From Plectrocnemia conspersa (taxonomy: Eukaryota; Arthropoda; Insecta; Trichoptera; Polycentropodidae), in the NCBI GenBank assembly GCA_009617715.1, contig VTFK01000075.1, forward strand, positions 186,001-250,000: a DNA stretch of 64,000 nucleotides, written 5' to 3'. Of this stretch, positions 47,110-58,076 are shown one piece after another. The notes beneath the pieces are model-generated. The model made no database searches, was not told the DNA's origin, and saw only the letters and a list, made by a program, of their open reading frames with translations. Position numbers and translations under genes: made by a program. Every line of letters begins with the position of its first letter. Position 1 is the first letter of the stretch.

Positions 47110-47925
47110 TTAAGAACATATTTATCTCCCATAAGGTGTCAAAAAGGGTGGCGAAATTATTTTTCTTAGTACCATATAATAACGATCTAGCTTAATTTTA
47201 AAAATGAAGTTATTAAACATTGGGTTTTAAAAATTATGTCTAAATCTTAGACCATTGTAACTTTTATTACTTATAAATCGTTGTAGCAAAATTAGCCACA
47301 CGAGAGTTACTAAAATCTTAGAATGATGATTTATTTATTTGTACTCCTTGGAATTTTTTGAGAACGAAGTTGTTTTATTGTCAGTATAAAAAAACTTTTT
47401 CCATTACTTTAAATAACGACAAATTATATTACCGCTACTTAGAAACATTTTAACTAGATTTTTATTAGACAATAGCAAAAAGTCTGGTTCCGCCCAGAAT
47501 TATTATTATTGATCAGATAATCGACAAATTGAAGATATGTTCTGCTTTCTTTATTTCTAAAGGGTATATAAGCCAGAATATGGCCACACTAAATCACTGC
47601 CTCAGTGAGCGAATTTCCATCCTGAACTACCATTTCACTTCTGTCTTGAAAGGAATTTCGAAAGAAGCTACGTTAAGTCGACTTTTACAATCGGTTCAAC
47701 GAAGCAGTCGTCAAAATCCTAAGGGTTTAACCCAATCTTTACTATCTGTCGATATCGATGTAAAGGCTACTCTGTTTTATATAATTAAATCTATATCTAA
47801 ATTATATTTTAAATCACAATGCAATTTTACATAATGAGTCTGGTAACAAAACATCACATTCGCAGTTATATTTTTTCTTTTTGTTAATTGCTCTCGACTT
47901 TAAATTGAAACAGCACTGAGAGGTA
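47110..47925. other. Noncoding DNA with one unassigned frame
   Basis: A 101-codon plus frame at 47,529-47,834 is less AT-biased over its first 75 codons (near residue 15 it reads QNMATLNHCLSERISILNYH). I recognise no family and see no splice context, so I do not call a gene. Confidence 0.4.
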
Positions 47926-47929
47926 GAAA

Positions 47930-48225
47930 TATGAAGGAATAATCAAGGGTAACGTTTAATATCGGCGTCCGGGGAAATTCGGCGCTGATTAAAAATTTAC
48001 AATTTCGACTCGACTCACATTATTTATTTATCGTGACGTTTTTTGCAAAAGGTGTTCCAGCATTTGCAATAAAGCATAACGTTAATACGCAATTTGGAAA
48101 ATTGAAAGCTAATCGTAACGCGGCGGGTCGATTAAGGCGTTTCAATCACGAACGGCCGTTACGTTTCGTTACGTGAGAAAATAACGACGGTTAATTCTGA
48201 CGTTGTCTGTGTGAATGTGTGTGTT
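47930..48225. promoter_or_regulatory. GC-richer island
   Basis: A clear CpG-containing patch with GCAATAAAGC (caudal-type) near 48,066, several ACGTT/AACGT strings, and a CGGCCGTTACG stretch near 48,153. No frame is open across it. Candidate conserved noncoding element. Confidence 0.35.
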
Positions 48226-48596
48226 GAAAATTTGTTTGTTTATTTTTGCTAATTGTTTGCACGCCAGAGTGCGATTTTGTTGTTGAAGCACAATCATTTT
48301 GCTGAAAATGCTAACGAACGCCACTTAACCTCATCAAAAATATGAATATTCGATTGAGTTTCGTGTGACACGTTCTGATTTAAAAAAATAGTAAAAATCC
48401 TGTAAATATTGTTAACATTGAGTGATAAAAAAATAGTAATAAATCAAAACACGATTTATTAATATTATTTAAAATTATGAGAGTTGACCATTGGCAATTA
48501 ACGTCTTTGTTTAATTGACGTTATGTAATGGTGATATATGTAAAATACCCTACGGTAGTATCCATAGTAGAACCATTTTTTATTAGAATAAAAATA

Positions 48597-48621
48597 TCTT
48601 ATATATATATATATATATATA
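48597..48621 (+). repeat. TA dinucleotide microsatellite
   Basis: About ten to twelve uninterrupted TA units inside AT-rich DNA. Confidence 0.9.
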
Positions 48622-49079
48622 TTACAAATGTATACACTCAATAAAATATATAGTAAAAATAATCTATATAAAACGCAAATCGAATAAAAAAATCAAACCC
48701 AATTTAAGAAATGGAACAAATTATTTATACTGTTGAACTTGAACAGAAAGAACAATTAGCTTCAAATCTTTTGCATGCTTTTTTTATAATATGCATGTAG
48801 TACTCTAATAAAAGATCACTCTCACAAAAAAAATATGACACTATTATAAAAAAAGTAAAATTATGCTATGATTTATTATTGAAGTTTGAGATCTGAAAAT
48901 CGCTTGGGAATTTAAAATATGATCCTTATTAGTATCAAATGTTTATATCAAGTCATGTTTTTATATTAATACCATTTGTATTTATTTTATTTTTAAAAGT
49001 GCTGTAGATAAAGCACTTAAATTACCATAGTTAACCTTCCCGATATTCACAGAGAAAAACTGAAGTGTTAGACGTCATT

Positions 49080-49295
49080 CATTCGTATTCATTAGGGCGG
49101 TTTTCCTGACGGGCAGGTGCGTCGGGTGCCCTTATATGGAAAAGGGCCTTTCAAAGATAAATAAAAACATGACAGGACCTCGGGGTAAACGGCGCAAATT
49201 ACGCACGGGTCAAGGGTCTCGGTTAGGTTGCCCAGGTGTCAAAAGTGATACGCGGGAAGGTGGACTCGATTAAAAATACGTTCACGTATTTCATG
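49080..49295. promoter_or_regulatory. GC-richer island with a perfect CArG box and E-boxes
   Basis: A perfect serum-response-factor site, CCTTATATGG, lies at 49,130-49,139. An E-box CAGGTG is 11 bp upstream (49,114-49,119), and a second CAGGTG lies near 49,232. AAAGATAAATAAAA and CTCGATTAAAAA strings flank them. SRF/MEF-type sites with CAGGTG E-boxes are common in mesoderm and muscle enhancers, so that tissue is a testable guess. Confidence 0.35.
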
Positions 49296-49299
49296 TTCC

Positions 49300-51550
49300 G
49301 GGAATTCTAGTTCTTTTTACTCGTGATGTTATTGAATAAATAATGTTTTCGTATGCAGTGTATGTGTTTGTGATTTGTCCAGATTTCGTTACGTGACCGG
49401 AATGGACAATTTTAAATTTGAATACGTGTATATTAATTGTCAGTTTATCACAAAGACGAAAATAGCAAATCATTAAAAAGTTGTTTACTTTTGTCATTTT
49501 AGTAAAAAATAAACGATAAATCTACTGTATTAAGATAAGTGTAATCTTGAAAATGAACGGTTAAAATATTATACAGTTTTTTATATAACAAAATATAAGC
49601 CAAGTAACAACATTTTACAAAAGTTATACGTGTATTTGATCATGCCATAAATATGTTGGAAATTTGAGTTGCTCATCTTTATTTACAAATAAAATCAGTT
49701 TTCGGGGTAAAAAATATTGTTGTTCTTCATGAATTAGTAAATTGATTGGGTGAGAAATAAATATATATATATTTAATATTTATTTACAAAATACATATTT
49801 GTGATTATATAAATATCGCTAGCTTTCTCTATTACATTGTTTATTTTAAATTCATTATATTTGTAGCAAAGAAGTGAAAATTTTTCGTACAGCAAAATAT
49901 ATCAAATAATGATTTTATTGTTTTAATATTCAATAAAAATTAATAATATATTTTTATGTTCTATATAATATGAAATAATGCACGTATAATTTTCATAAAA
50001 TAATCCTAATTTAATAAATTACGGAAGGCTCGAAAAACTTTCAAACAAAAATTCACCCAAACAAGATTCCATTAAATTTTTTTGGTAAAATTAATTAGAT
50101 TGTCATTATCTTTATTATTTTTATTTTCTCTTTTTGTCTTTTACATTAAAAGGACATTTCGTCATAGCTTAACATTAAATTGAATTTCACTTTTTTGGCA
50201 GGTCACCACGCCATGTTTCACAGAAAGGCGTTTTATTGTTAGAGTGAACTGAAGGCCAGTAAATAATAAATAATGTTTGTACACCCTTACATTCATACAT
50301 ACACATAAACTAGAGTTAAATTTAATTTGGACGAAAGGGACGAAGTTGGGTCGATTGGTTGTGTTTGATTTTCAGTTTTAGCACATGCCGTAAACTGAAG
50401 ATTGCGCAAATATTTGCCATCACCTTTAAAATTTGATCAACACCTGAAATTGATCTGTCTATTGTAAATCGAGTTTTTGAGTGCTTAAAACAAATATTGA
50501 CACAGAAAATGTTTTATTACAATGCATCAATCAAAGCCGGAAAATATTATTAAGCAATCTCGAAAATTATACATTTTAGAATAAACTTTCACTTTGATCA
50601 AATGTTAATTGGGTGAAATTTCTTGACGTTTAAAGTTAGCAAGTTAATTGGAACGTTATTGCCAATCCCTTGGAAAGTTTGCCCCGTAAACCTTTGAACT
50701 TATGATTCGATCGATGGTTATTGTTAATGTTGACAGATATTTAGTGGATATTATTAGATTAATAATAAATAATAACAATAAACGTTTATGCGTGTATACA
50801 AAATGTAGCCGAACACAATTTTATGTGTACATTAGGAGAATTCAATTGAATTACCACACAAGCTAAGTACTAAATCGCAATACACTCCCAAATGTAGGAT
50901 TTACTCGCCGCCTCTAAAAAGGAAAAACTTTTATACGTTCCGGAGAGTTTTCTCTTGTCGAGTTTCCACAGAAGGTTTTCTTTATTTATTATAACGATTT
51001 TTAGCATGTAAAAACGCAGAGGAAAAAAAACCCGTGGTGACTTTCGAAGATGTTTATTTCTATTGAGAAAATATTTATGGACCATTGTGTATTATGGACG
51101 TTCGTTTCTACAAATGTCATATTTATGAAGCGTTTAGATTTTTTTTTCAATGAAATATATCTTGTATTATATTAAATAAGGACATATACATATAAGTGTA
51201 CATTGTACATGAAAAGTTACTGTCCTGTAATAAATCTATGTATAAATATAATTTTTAATGGCAGAAAAAAAATATTTTATATTCTTAATTAAATAAAAAA
51301 TATTGCATTTAAAATTTTTTTAAATTAATAGAATATTCTTACTAAAAATTATCATTATTTAAAAGTATATAGATATGTTAGTTTCTTAATAGATTAATTG
51401 CTGAAGTAGGAAGGTCTATGATTTTCAAGACATAATGTCATTCAAAAAGCTCGAGTATGTATTAATATACTTAATTTAAAAATCATAGTCAGTGAAGCGC
51501 TTCCTTGCATCGATATTGATAAAAATGAGATGGGAATATTTTGATTTGCT
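49300..51550. other. Mainly AT-rich noncoding DNA
   Basis: Less AT-rich stretches at about 50,190-50,420 and 50,630-50,730 have no clear motif. A 71-codon minus frame (50,870-51,085) is unremarkable. Confidence 0.5.
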
Positions 51551-51558
51551 AGGGAGAT

Positions 51559-53394
51559 TTGATTGATTTTAAAAGCATGTTTGATAAAAAGAAATGGTAT
51601 GAAAAATTGATAGATGAAATACAAAATGATCCAAATAAGATGTGGAAATCAATAAAACAATTAATTAATCCAACTCAGAAAAACGACATAATAAAAATGG
51701 AAATTAATGGAAATATATATCAAGATCCTTATATAATAGCAGAAAAAATGAATACATATTACATTGAGAGCATAGAAGAAATTGTGAATTCAATACCAAG
51801 GATTAGTAATTTAGTACAATATAATAATAAAGCAATAATTGTAAAATTTAGTAAATTTAAATCAGTATCATTAGATGAAATTCATAACATATTATGTAAA
51901 TTTAAAAAAGGAACTAGTACTGATGAACTAGTTATAAATATAATTAAAGAAACATGGGAAATAATAGGAACTAAATTAAATTATTTAATAAATAAAGCAC
52001 TCTCCTTAGGAGAAATGCATGAAAATTTAAAGATTGCTACTATTGTACCTATACCTAAAATAAAAAATAGTAAAAAAGTTGAAGAAATGAGACCAATCAA
52101 CATGCTACCGTGTATAGAAAAAATAATAGAAGAAGTAGTAATCAAACAATTTAAGGAATTTATTACTTCTCAAAACATAATATGTGAACAACAATCGGGA
52201 TTCAGAGAAAAGCATTCCAATGAAACTGCATTACAAGTAGTGATAAATGATTGGCTGTTGGCTAAGGATACAAACAAAATCATTGGAGCAGTTTTCTTGG
52301 ATTTCAAGAGAGCCTTCGAAACAATAGACAGAAAAATAATGTTAAAGAAATTGAGAGTATAGGTATAAGTGATATAGTTTTAAGATGGTTTAATAATTAC
52401 TTATATAAAAGAAAAAAAAAAGTTAAAATAAATAATGTATATTCTGAAGAGAAATTAGTGTCTTATGGAGTACCACAAGGGTCTAAATTGGGACCATTGT
52501 TATTTGTTTTGTATATTAATGATATAGTTAATAACGTGAAAAAAAAATGTAAAATTCATCTATTTGCGGATGACACATTAATGTATTGCATAGGTGATAA
52601 CATTAAAGAAATTGTAAATAATTTAAATAATGAATTAAGTATATTAGAAATATGGTTAAAGAATAATGTACTTAAATTAAAATGAGAATAAAACTAAATG
52701 TATGTTTATAAATTATAAAAATATGTTAAATAATAGTACCAAAATAGTAATAAATAACTCTAGTATAGAAATAGTGGATAATATAAAATATTTAGGAGTA
52801 ATTGTTGATACAAAATTAAATTTTAAAGAACATTGTAATTACATATTAAAAAAATTAGTAGAAAAATAGGTTTATTATCTAGATTAAGAAATATATTAAG
52901 TATAAATACAAAAAAAATAATTTACAATAGTATAATATTGCCCCATTTTAATTCTTGTGCAACACTATTAAATATGTTAAATAAATTAGACAAATAAATG
53001 TTGCAAAAATTACAAAATAGGGCAATGAGAGTAATCTTAAATAAAAATAGATTAACTAATTGTAAAAGTATGATTGATAGATTAGAATGGTTGAATGTTC
53101 AAGAAATATTGAGTATGAATGTTTTAGTATTTATATATAAGTTAGAAAAATAATATGTTACCAGAATATTTTAATAAGTATTTAATAAGAAATAAAGATG
53201 TACATAAATATAATACTAGAAATAGAGAAAATTTAAAGATAATTAAGTATAAGAAAACGAGTACGGTTAGGGGAATTATATACGGAGGTTTTGATTTATA
53301 TAAAAGTCTTCCAAGAGAAATCTGAAACAGCAAAAATATAACGGGTTTCATAAATGGAATAAAAAAACACCTTCGTACATATAGAAATAAATTA
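51559..53394 (+). pseudogene. Reverse transcriptase, frameshifted
   Basis: The first open piece (267 codons, 51,559-52,362) has the blocks KIATIVPIPK (158-167), RPINMLP (178-184), QQSGFREKHS (211-220) and motif A FLDFKRAF with Asp 248. A one-base deletion near 52,358 shifts the frame. The second piece (52,458-52,685) has YGVPQGSKLGPLLF (3-16) and the catalytic FADDT (36-40). Further indels near 52,683 and 52,858, a stop at 52,996-52,998, and another frame change near 53,150 follow. The last piece reads TSTVRGIIYGGF and FINGIKKHL, a C-terminal region common in this LINE group. All active-site residues are kept, but the copy cannot make a full protein. Confidence 0.9.
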
Positions 53395-53545
53395 TAATAT
53401 TAAGTCTTTATTATTGTATATTTTTATTTTTTCTTTCTGTTATGTATTTTTATATATTTTTTATATATGTTTACTAAATTTGTTAGATGTAAAGATTAGC
53501 TATTAAGCTAAATAAATTAATAAAATAAAATAAATAAATAAATAA
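51559..53545 (+). mobile_element. 5'-truncated LINE (CR1/Jockey-type non-LTR retrotransposon)
   Basis: This is the best-preserved mobile element of the window. Homologous protein starts near 51,580 (KKWYEKLIDEIQ) and covers the whole reverse transcriptase and the C-terminal region. The endonuclease domain and ORF1 are missing, so the copy is 5' truncated, as is usual for LINEs. After a stop at about 53,394 there is an AT-rich 3' region that ends in TAAATAAA-type repeats at 53,510-53,545, an expected tail. Related fragments in this window (0.8, 16.6 and 55.7 kb) are more decayed, so this insertion is the youngest. Confidence 0.9.
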
Positions 53546-53789
53546 AATTATTTAATTATTTATATTCATAATTAAAATAGTGCGTAAATTGTATCGATTT
53601 TATTGAATTTTTAAATGCAGTCTAATAATTCATCCCATCAATTTATTATTTTTATTACAGTGCGTTACTTTGTACATATATGTACATATATCAATATCTA
53701 CCTTTACAATATGATCACGCGAGCTGAAGATAAAAAATATAATAATAAAAAACGAGATTGTCATGCCTTCAAATTAAGTTGCGGTAATG

Positions 53790-54245
53790 AAAAAATGGAA
53801 TGAACCATGCCGATGGCTTTTGATATGACGACAACTTCAAAAGCAATTTCACACGCAAATGGCTAAAATCCTCGCGTTTTAATTTCATGGAGTTTAACCC
53901 CCTAATAAAGCTGCGTATCACGAGCGACAATGTCGTAAATCCAAAACTCTCTGGATAACTCCGTGGCGTTGTTACCGTAAAAATTGATATATTACAGTGC
54001 GATATAATATATTGGTTAAGAACATACTATCAGATTTTCCGTCGCGAATGATATATATGTAAGACGAAGTGCGGGCGTGTAAATAATCATGCCCGTGATA
54101 GCATCTAACTGTAATCAAGCAATAATAACTTTGGTAGGTGGTGTCGGTAATGTTTGATAACATATTGTCGCCGCGAATTAACTCTAACGTGGTTGAAATC
54201 AGGCTTTCCTTCTACGTGATGTACGTGACATACATAAGTACATAT
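53790..54245. promoter_or_regulatory. GC-richer island
   Basis: About 450 bp with CpG, including CCCCCTAATAAAGCTGCG near 53,899 and ACGAGCGACAATGTCG near 53,919. Only a 63-codon minus frame without motifs is open. Candidate noncoding element. Confidence 0.3.
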
Positions 54246-54879
54246 ATAGCAAGTTCACGAAATGCAAATCGTTATAATAATAAACTGTTTGCTTTAAAAT
54301 AAAATTGACCAAGTGTAATTTTTTTTATTTAAATTATAAAAAAGTAGTTATTATTTCGATCTAAAAATATAAATCTTAAATATGAATTACGTGTGTTTTA
54401 TAAATGTGATTAATTCAGACATTTAGATTTTAGAAGATTTATTTGATATCCACATTGTGCGTCTACCGCACAATCTACATTTTGCATTAACGATCTTTGA
54501 AAGATTCACTTAAAGGCGTGAAGATATTTTATTGGTTGAATAATCAAGTGATGCAATTGATCCGCCAACATCCGCATCTGTGATTCGTCAGAGTTGTCTC
54601 AAATCTTTCTTGACACTTTGCCACAGTAGACGAATGGTAGGAATGATTGGAAATGATAGGAATGTGAATGGCTTTTCGTTAAAATAATATAAATATTAAA
54701 TACAAGTTTTAAAAACATAATGAATTTTACATATGTCAAAAAAATAAATCATGTTTTCGCCTCATAGTAGCAACAACATATAATTTTTCAGGCACCGTGT
54801 AATTGAATTGTCTCAATTTGACGCGTATTATATTACTAGTATATTATTATCACAAAGGACTTCTTCAAAACGATACCAT

Positions 54880-55180
54880 CTAAAGAGAATAGCACTCAAA
54901 GAGCAATTTGAGCCGTTAATCACATGACACGGCGTCGTTTATTGGCTGCGCTAGTGCACTAGAGAGGCCGCGCAACTTATTCTCGTCTAGTGTCCATTTG
55001 TCACTCGAGCCCAGATAACGGTTACAGACAGCATCCCCGTGGGTACAGGGGTGAGTAAATCCGCGGATTTACCTTATCACTTAGCCGCGACGTTATCATA
55101 CGAATGGCCTCTGTTTTCCGCCTGGCAGCTTTCTACCCTTCGACTAACGAAGCCACCGCATAATATTTACTACTGAGGCT
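54880..55180. promoter_or_regulatory. GC-rich island with GATA-type motifs and an 18-bp palindrome
   Basis: One of the clearest islands. It contains a perfect palindrome GTAAATCCGCGGATTTAC at 55,055-55,072, GATA motifs CAGATAAC near 55,012, CTTATCAC near 55,073 and GTTATCATA near 55,092, and a TTTATTGG string near 54,938. No frame is open across it. A regulatory element is the most likely reading. Confidence 0.4.
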
Positions 55181-55714
55181 TTTCCTTAGAGGATTTATTT
55201 TTATGTCCGACAACCACTCGCAACTTACGCTGCTAGGATTTAATAAAATTATATTTTTTTTAAACACATGTCCCTCTCTAAACATTTGTTTTTTTATGTA
55301 TAAACATCACATAGGCGTATAACGCGCAAGTATAATATATATATCTAAGCACATGTATTGTTAGGCGTGTGCGGAAAAAATATAAATAAGAAAAGCTTTT
55401 ATCGTTTTCTCGTGCCTGTCGTTCAATGTTGTCAGAGTTTTATTTTGTGCGTGGAATCAACTAAATGTTATACTGTCAGAAGATCGTGATTAAATACAAT
55501 GCAGAGTATGTGCTTTTGCTATTTACTCATTTGCTGTACAGAGTGATCCATTTATATTTAAAGTGTTTATCTTCGACAAACTGACACATTAATATTTAAA
55601 AAACTTTCGGAATATTTCAGTAAAAAATATGCTAATATTTATGTCATGATTTTTATGATGTTAAAATAAAACTGGATTCATTATTTCACATAATATTTTA
55701 CGTGAATAACAATC
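55181..55714. other. AT-rich noncoding DNA
   Basis: No feature recognised. Confidence 0.5.
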
Positions 55715-55717
55715 GTG

Positions 55718-56850
55718 CTTCAAGGGGAAACATTCTACAAAGACTGCATTACAAGTAGTAATATATTATGGGTTGGTGGCAAGGATGCAAACAAGATCAT
55801 TGAAGCAGTTTTCCTATATTACAATAATGATATATATTGTTAAGGAAATTGTAAAAAATAGATCTGATATAAATAGTGTTAAACTGGTTAGATAATTATT
55901 AAAAAAAATGTCATAAAAAATAAGGTGATAGTAACAAATAATACTGTATACCAAATTAATATCATTATTGTTTTAAATAATATAATAATTAAGGTAGAAA
56001 AATGTTATATAGTTTATACGTTTGCAGATTGACTTTAATTGTTGTATCAGTGATAATACCAAAATAATGAATTAATTAAAATTTATTTGAAAAAGTGGTT
56101 AAAAAGGTAGTGTAATAATGTACCTAAACTAAATGTATGATTATTAATTAGCTGGAAAATATAAATAAAATAGTAATTTATGAGTAAATATAAATAAAAA
56201 TTTAAGTTTGAAGAACACTGTACATATAAAAAAAATAGTAAAAATATGTATTGTATATTGTCTAAAATTATATTTAATACATAGATATTTTCTATATGCT
56301 AAAAAAGCTCATTATTAGATATTTTTATACCTGATATGTACAACATAGCTTAATTTTAAATATTCATCACGATATTCATATGTAAGATAAGGAAAATCTA
56401 AGAAAACATAATCTGTGACGATCGATTAGAATTATAATTATATATTAATCAATAATTCTGATCTTTCAGGTATGATAGAAAATAGAAAAAAAAACAATGG
56501 TTCATATGGGATTCGATCCCAGGTATTTTAGGTATTATTCATTGAGGTCTATCATGCTAGTAAGTTTTAAAACAGTATAATAAAATATTGTATATGCTTA
56601 GTGCATTAATTAAAAAATTACGAAATAGGGCAATGAGATTATTTTTAAATAAATATTGAATTACTAGTTGTGGAAGTTCGATTGAAAAATGTCCGAGAAA
56701 TAATAATTTTAAATAGTTATGTATTTTCACAGCAATATTTGATTTTTATATTTTGTGAAAATATTTTTTACTACATTTTTATCTAAGTATGAATATTTAT
56801 AAGGTATAAAAAACTAAGTACTGTTAAAAATGTGTGAATTTATTTATTTA
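55718..56850 (+). mobile_element. Decayed LINE fragment interrupted by a SINE-like insertion
   Basis: Matches to the 51.6-kb LINE run in order: GACTGCATTACAAGTAGTAATA (52,225 region), GAAGCAGTTTTCCT (motif A region), AATAATGTACCTAAA (52,664 region), GAAGAACACTGTA (52,826 region), AATAGGGCAATGAG (53,016 region) and ACTAAGTACTGTTA (53,257 region). Many stops and deletions make it the most decayed long copy. Between about 56,330 and 56,565 a foreign segment interrupts the colinear match. Confidence 0.75.
56353..56562 (-). mobile_element. Probable tRNA-derived SINE, copy 2
   Basis: On the minus strand the head reads ATAGACCTCAATGAATAA (56,538-56,555), aligned with the A-box-like head of the 45.6-kb copy. 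It is followed by GGGATCGAATCCCA at 56,507-56,520, a good B box with a short T-arm stem. A T run follows, and then the body shared with 45,550-45,640. The two pol III boxes at correct order and spacing (about 20-30 bp), plus a repeated body, support a SINE. An isolated tRNA pseudogene is less likely because the body recurs. Confidence 0.55.
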
Positions 56851-56854
56851 TTTT

Positions 56855-57135
56855 ATAGTCTATAATCCGCAAATTTATAGTATTTTGTATTTGACATGTG
56901 TATCGACAATTGAGTTATGTTATCTAATAATAAAGGAAAATATTTATTTAAGGGAAAATATTAATATATAAGCTGCTTGAATAATAATTTAGAGCCATAA
57001 GCGCAATTTCTTTCTTTATTTTTATTTGCAATAATAAAAATTGCTATAAATTAAAATCGTCCCATATAAAATATAACGTCAATTAGTAAAAAAAATATTG
57101 ATTACAAAAATAGGTAGTATGTAGTTATTATAAGT
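56855..57135. other. AT-rich noncoding DNA
   Basis: No feature recognised. Confidence 0.5.
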
Positions 57136-57139
57136 TATC

Positions 57140-57185
57140 GCTTTATAACGCATTGGGCTATAATGTTACAACAGAATTTTGTGTC
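57140..57185 (-). repeat. Dispersed repeat family B, copy 2
   Basis: The minus strand reads ATTCTGTTGTAACATTATA then GCCCAATGCGTTATAAAGCG, matching the 34.1-kb copy. Confidence 0.5.
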
Positions 57186-57533
57186 ATGAAATTATAATGA
57201 CTTTAAAAAAGACATAAAAATAATTGATTTTTGTGCTTTGTTGCCTGAGATTTTCTTGTCAAAATAAACAAACTATATTGCGTATCCGCGTAGACGTCCG
57301 TTTACAGTTACAAGGTTGTTGGTGCAGCTTACGCTACGCAGCTCAGTGGTCGACAATCTGATGAGCGATTTAAGCACTAATGAATTTTCTTTTTCATTCA
57401 TAAATCTAAGAATTACTCTGTAACAATTTCGCATGTTTGGCTATGTATAAATAAATAAAAATATAAATTTAAATAACCATGTTTTACAAGCCTTCCAAAT
57501 ATAAGTTGATTAAATTTATCTTTTTATTTATAC

Positions 57534-58068
57534 CAGGGGTATGGAAGTCGTAAGAAATCGATCGACTCCGACTCTTTTTTAACCATTTCCACACCAACCA
57601 ATATTTTTCAATTGTTCGTCGTGCGCCATGCGTTTTAAATCGGTAAAATGAAGATAACAAAAGTAATTATGCACTTAATCAAATAACCAACAACAGCCAC
57701 ATTCAATGTAATTCATCAAATACCCAACAACACATACAATGGCGCGGCACTAATCCAAGCTAATGACATCCAGGGTCATGTTTCTACATATGTAATATAT
57801 TTACATAGTATGTATTTACTAATTACTTTCACACCTAGCTCGCTAAGACATCATTTGACTCACATCCTGTCATCACTTTAATTGTAAATTGTTAAATAAT
57901 TTTTTTTTTTTTTTTGTTGTTATTTACATAAAAATAAATGAATATAATAATTCAAAATAAATTTTATATTTTAAGATTATGTTATCGATTTTTTTAAATT
58001 CGGGATCGGATCTTGCGAAAAAGTTAGAATTGGAGTCAGGAAAAATTTTCAATGACTTCACAGCCCTG
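57534..58068. mobile_element. Non-autonomous hAT element with 8-bp target duplication
   Basis: The left end starts CAGGGGTATGGAAGTCG and continues with GACTCCGACTCT. The inverted right end starts CAGGGCTGTGAAGTCA and continues with GACTCCAATTCT, so inverted ends pair over about 45 bp with mismatches. Directly outside are ATTTATAC (57,526-57,533) and ATTTTTAC (58,069-58,076), an 8-bp duplication with one difference. CAG-type ends plus an 8-bp duplication define the hAT superfamily, and the GTGGAAGTCG...ACTCCGACTC wording is common in animal hAT families. At 535 bp with no transposase frame it depended on another element. An internal direct repeat (AATAACCAACAACA / AATACCCAACAACA) lies near 57,685 and 57,720. 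Confidence 0.85.
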
Positions 58069-58076
58069 ATTTTTAC

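Noticed and set aside
56497..56562. Functional tRNA gene on the minus strand
   Set aside because: The acceptor and anticodon stems do not form a convincing cloverleaf, and the downstream body is repeated at 45.55 kb, which favours a SINE.
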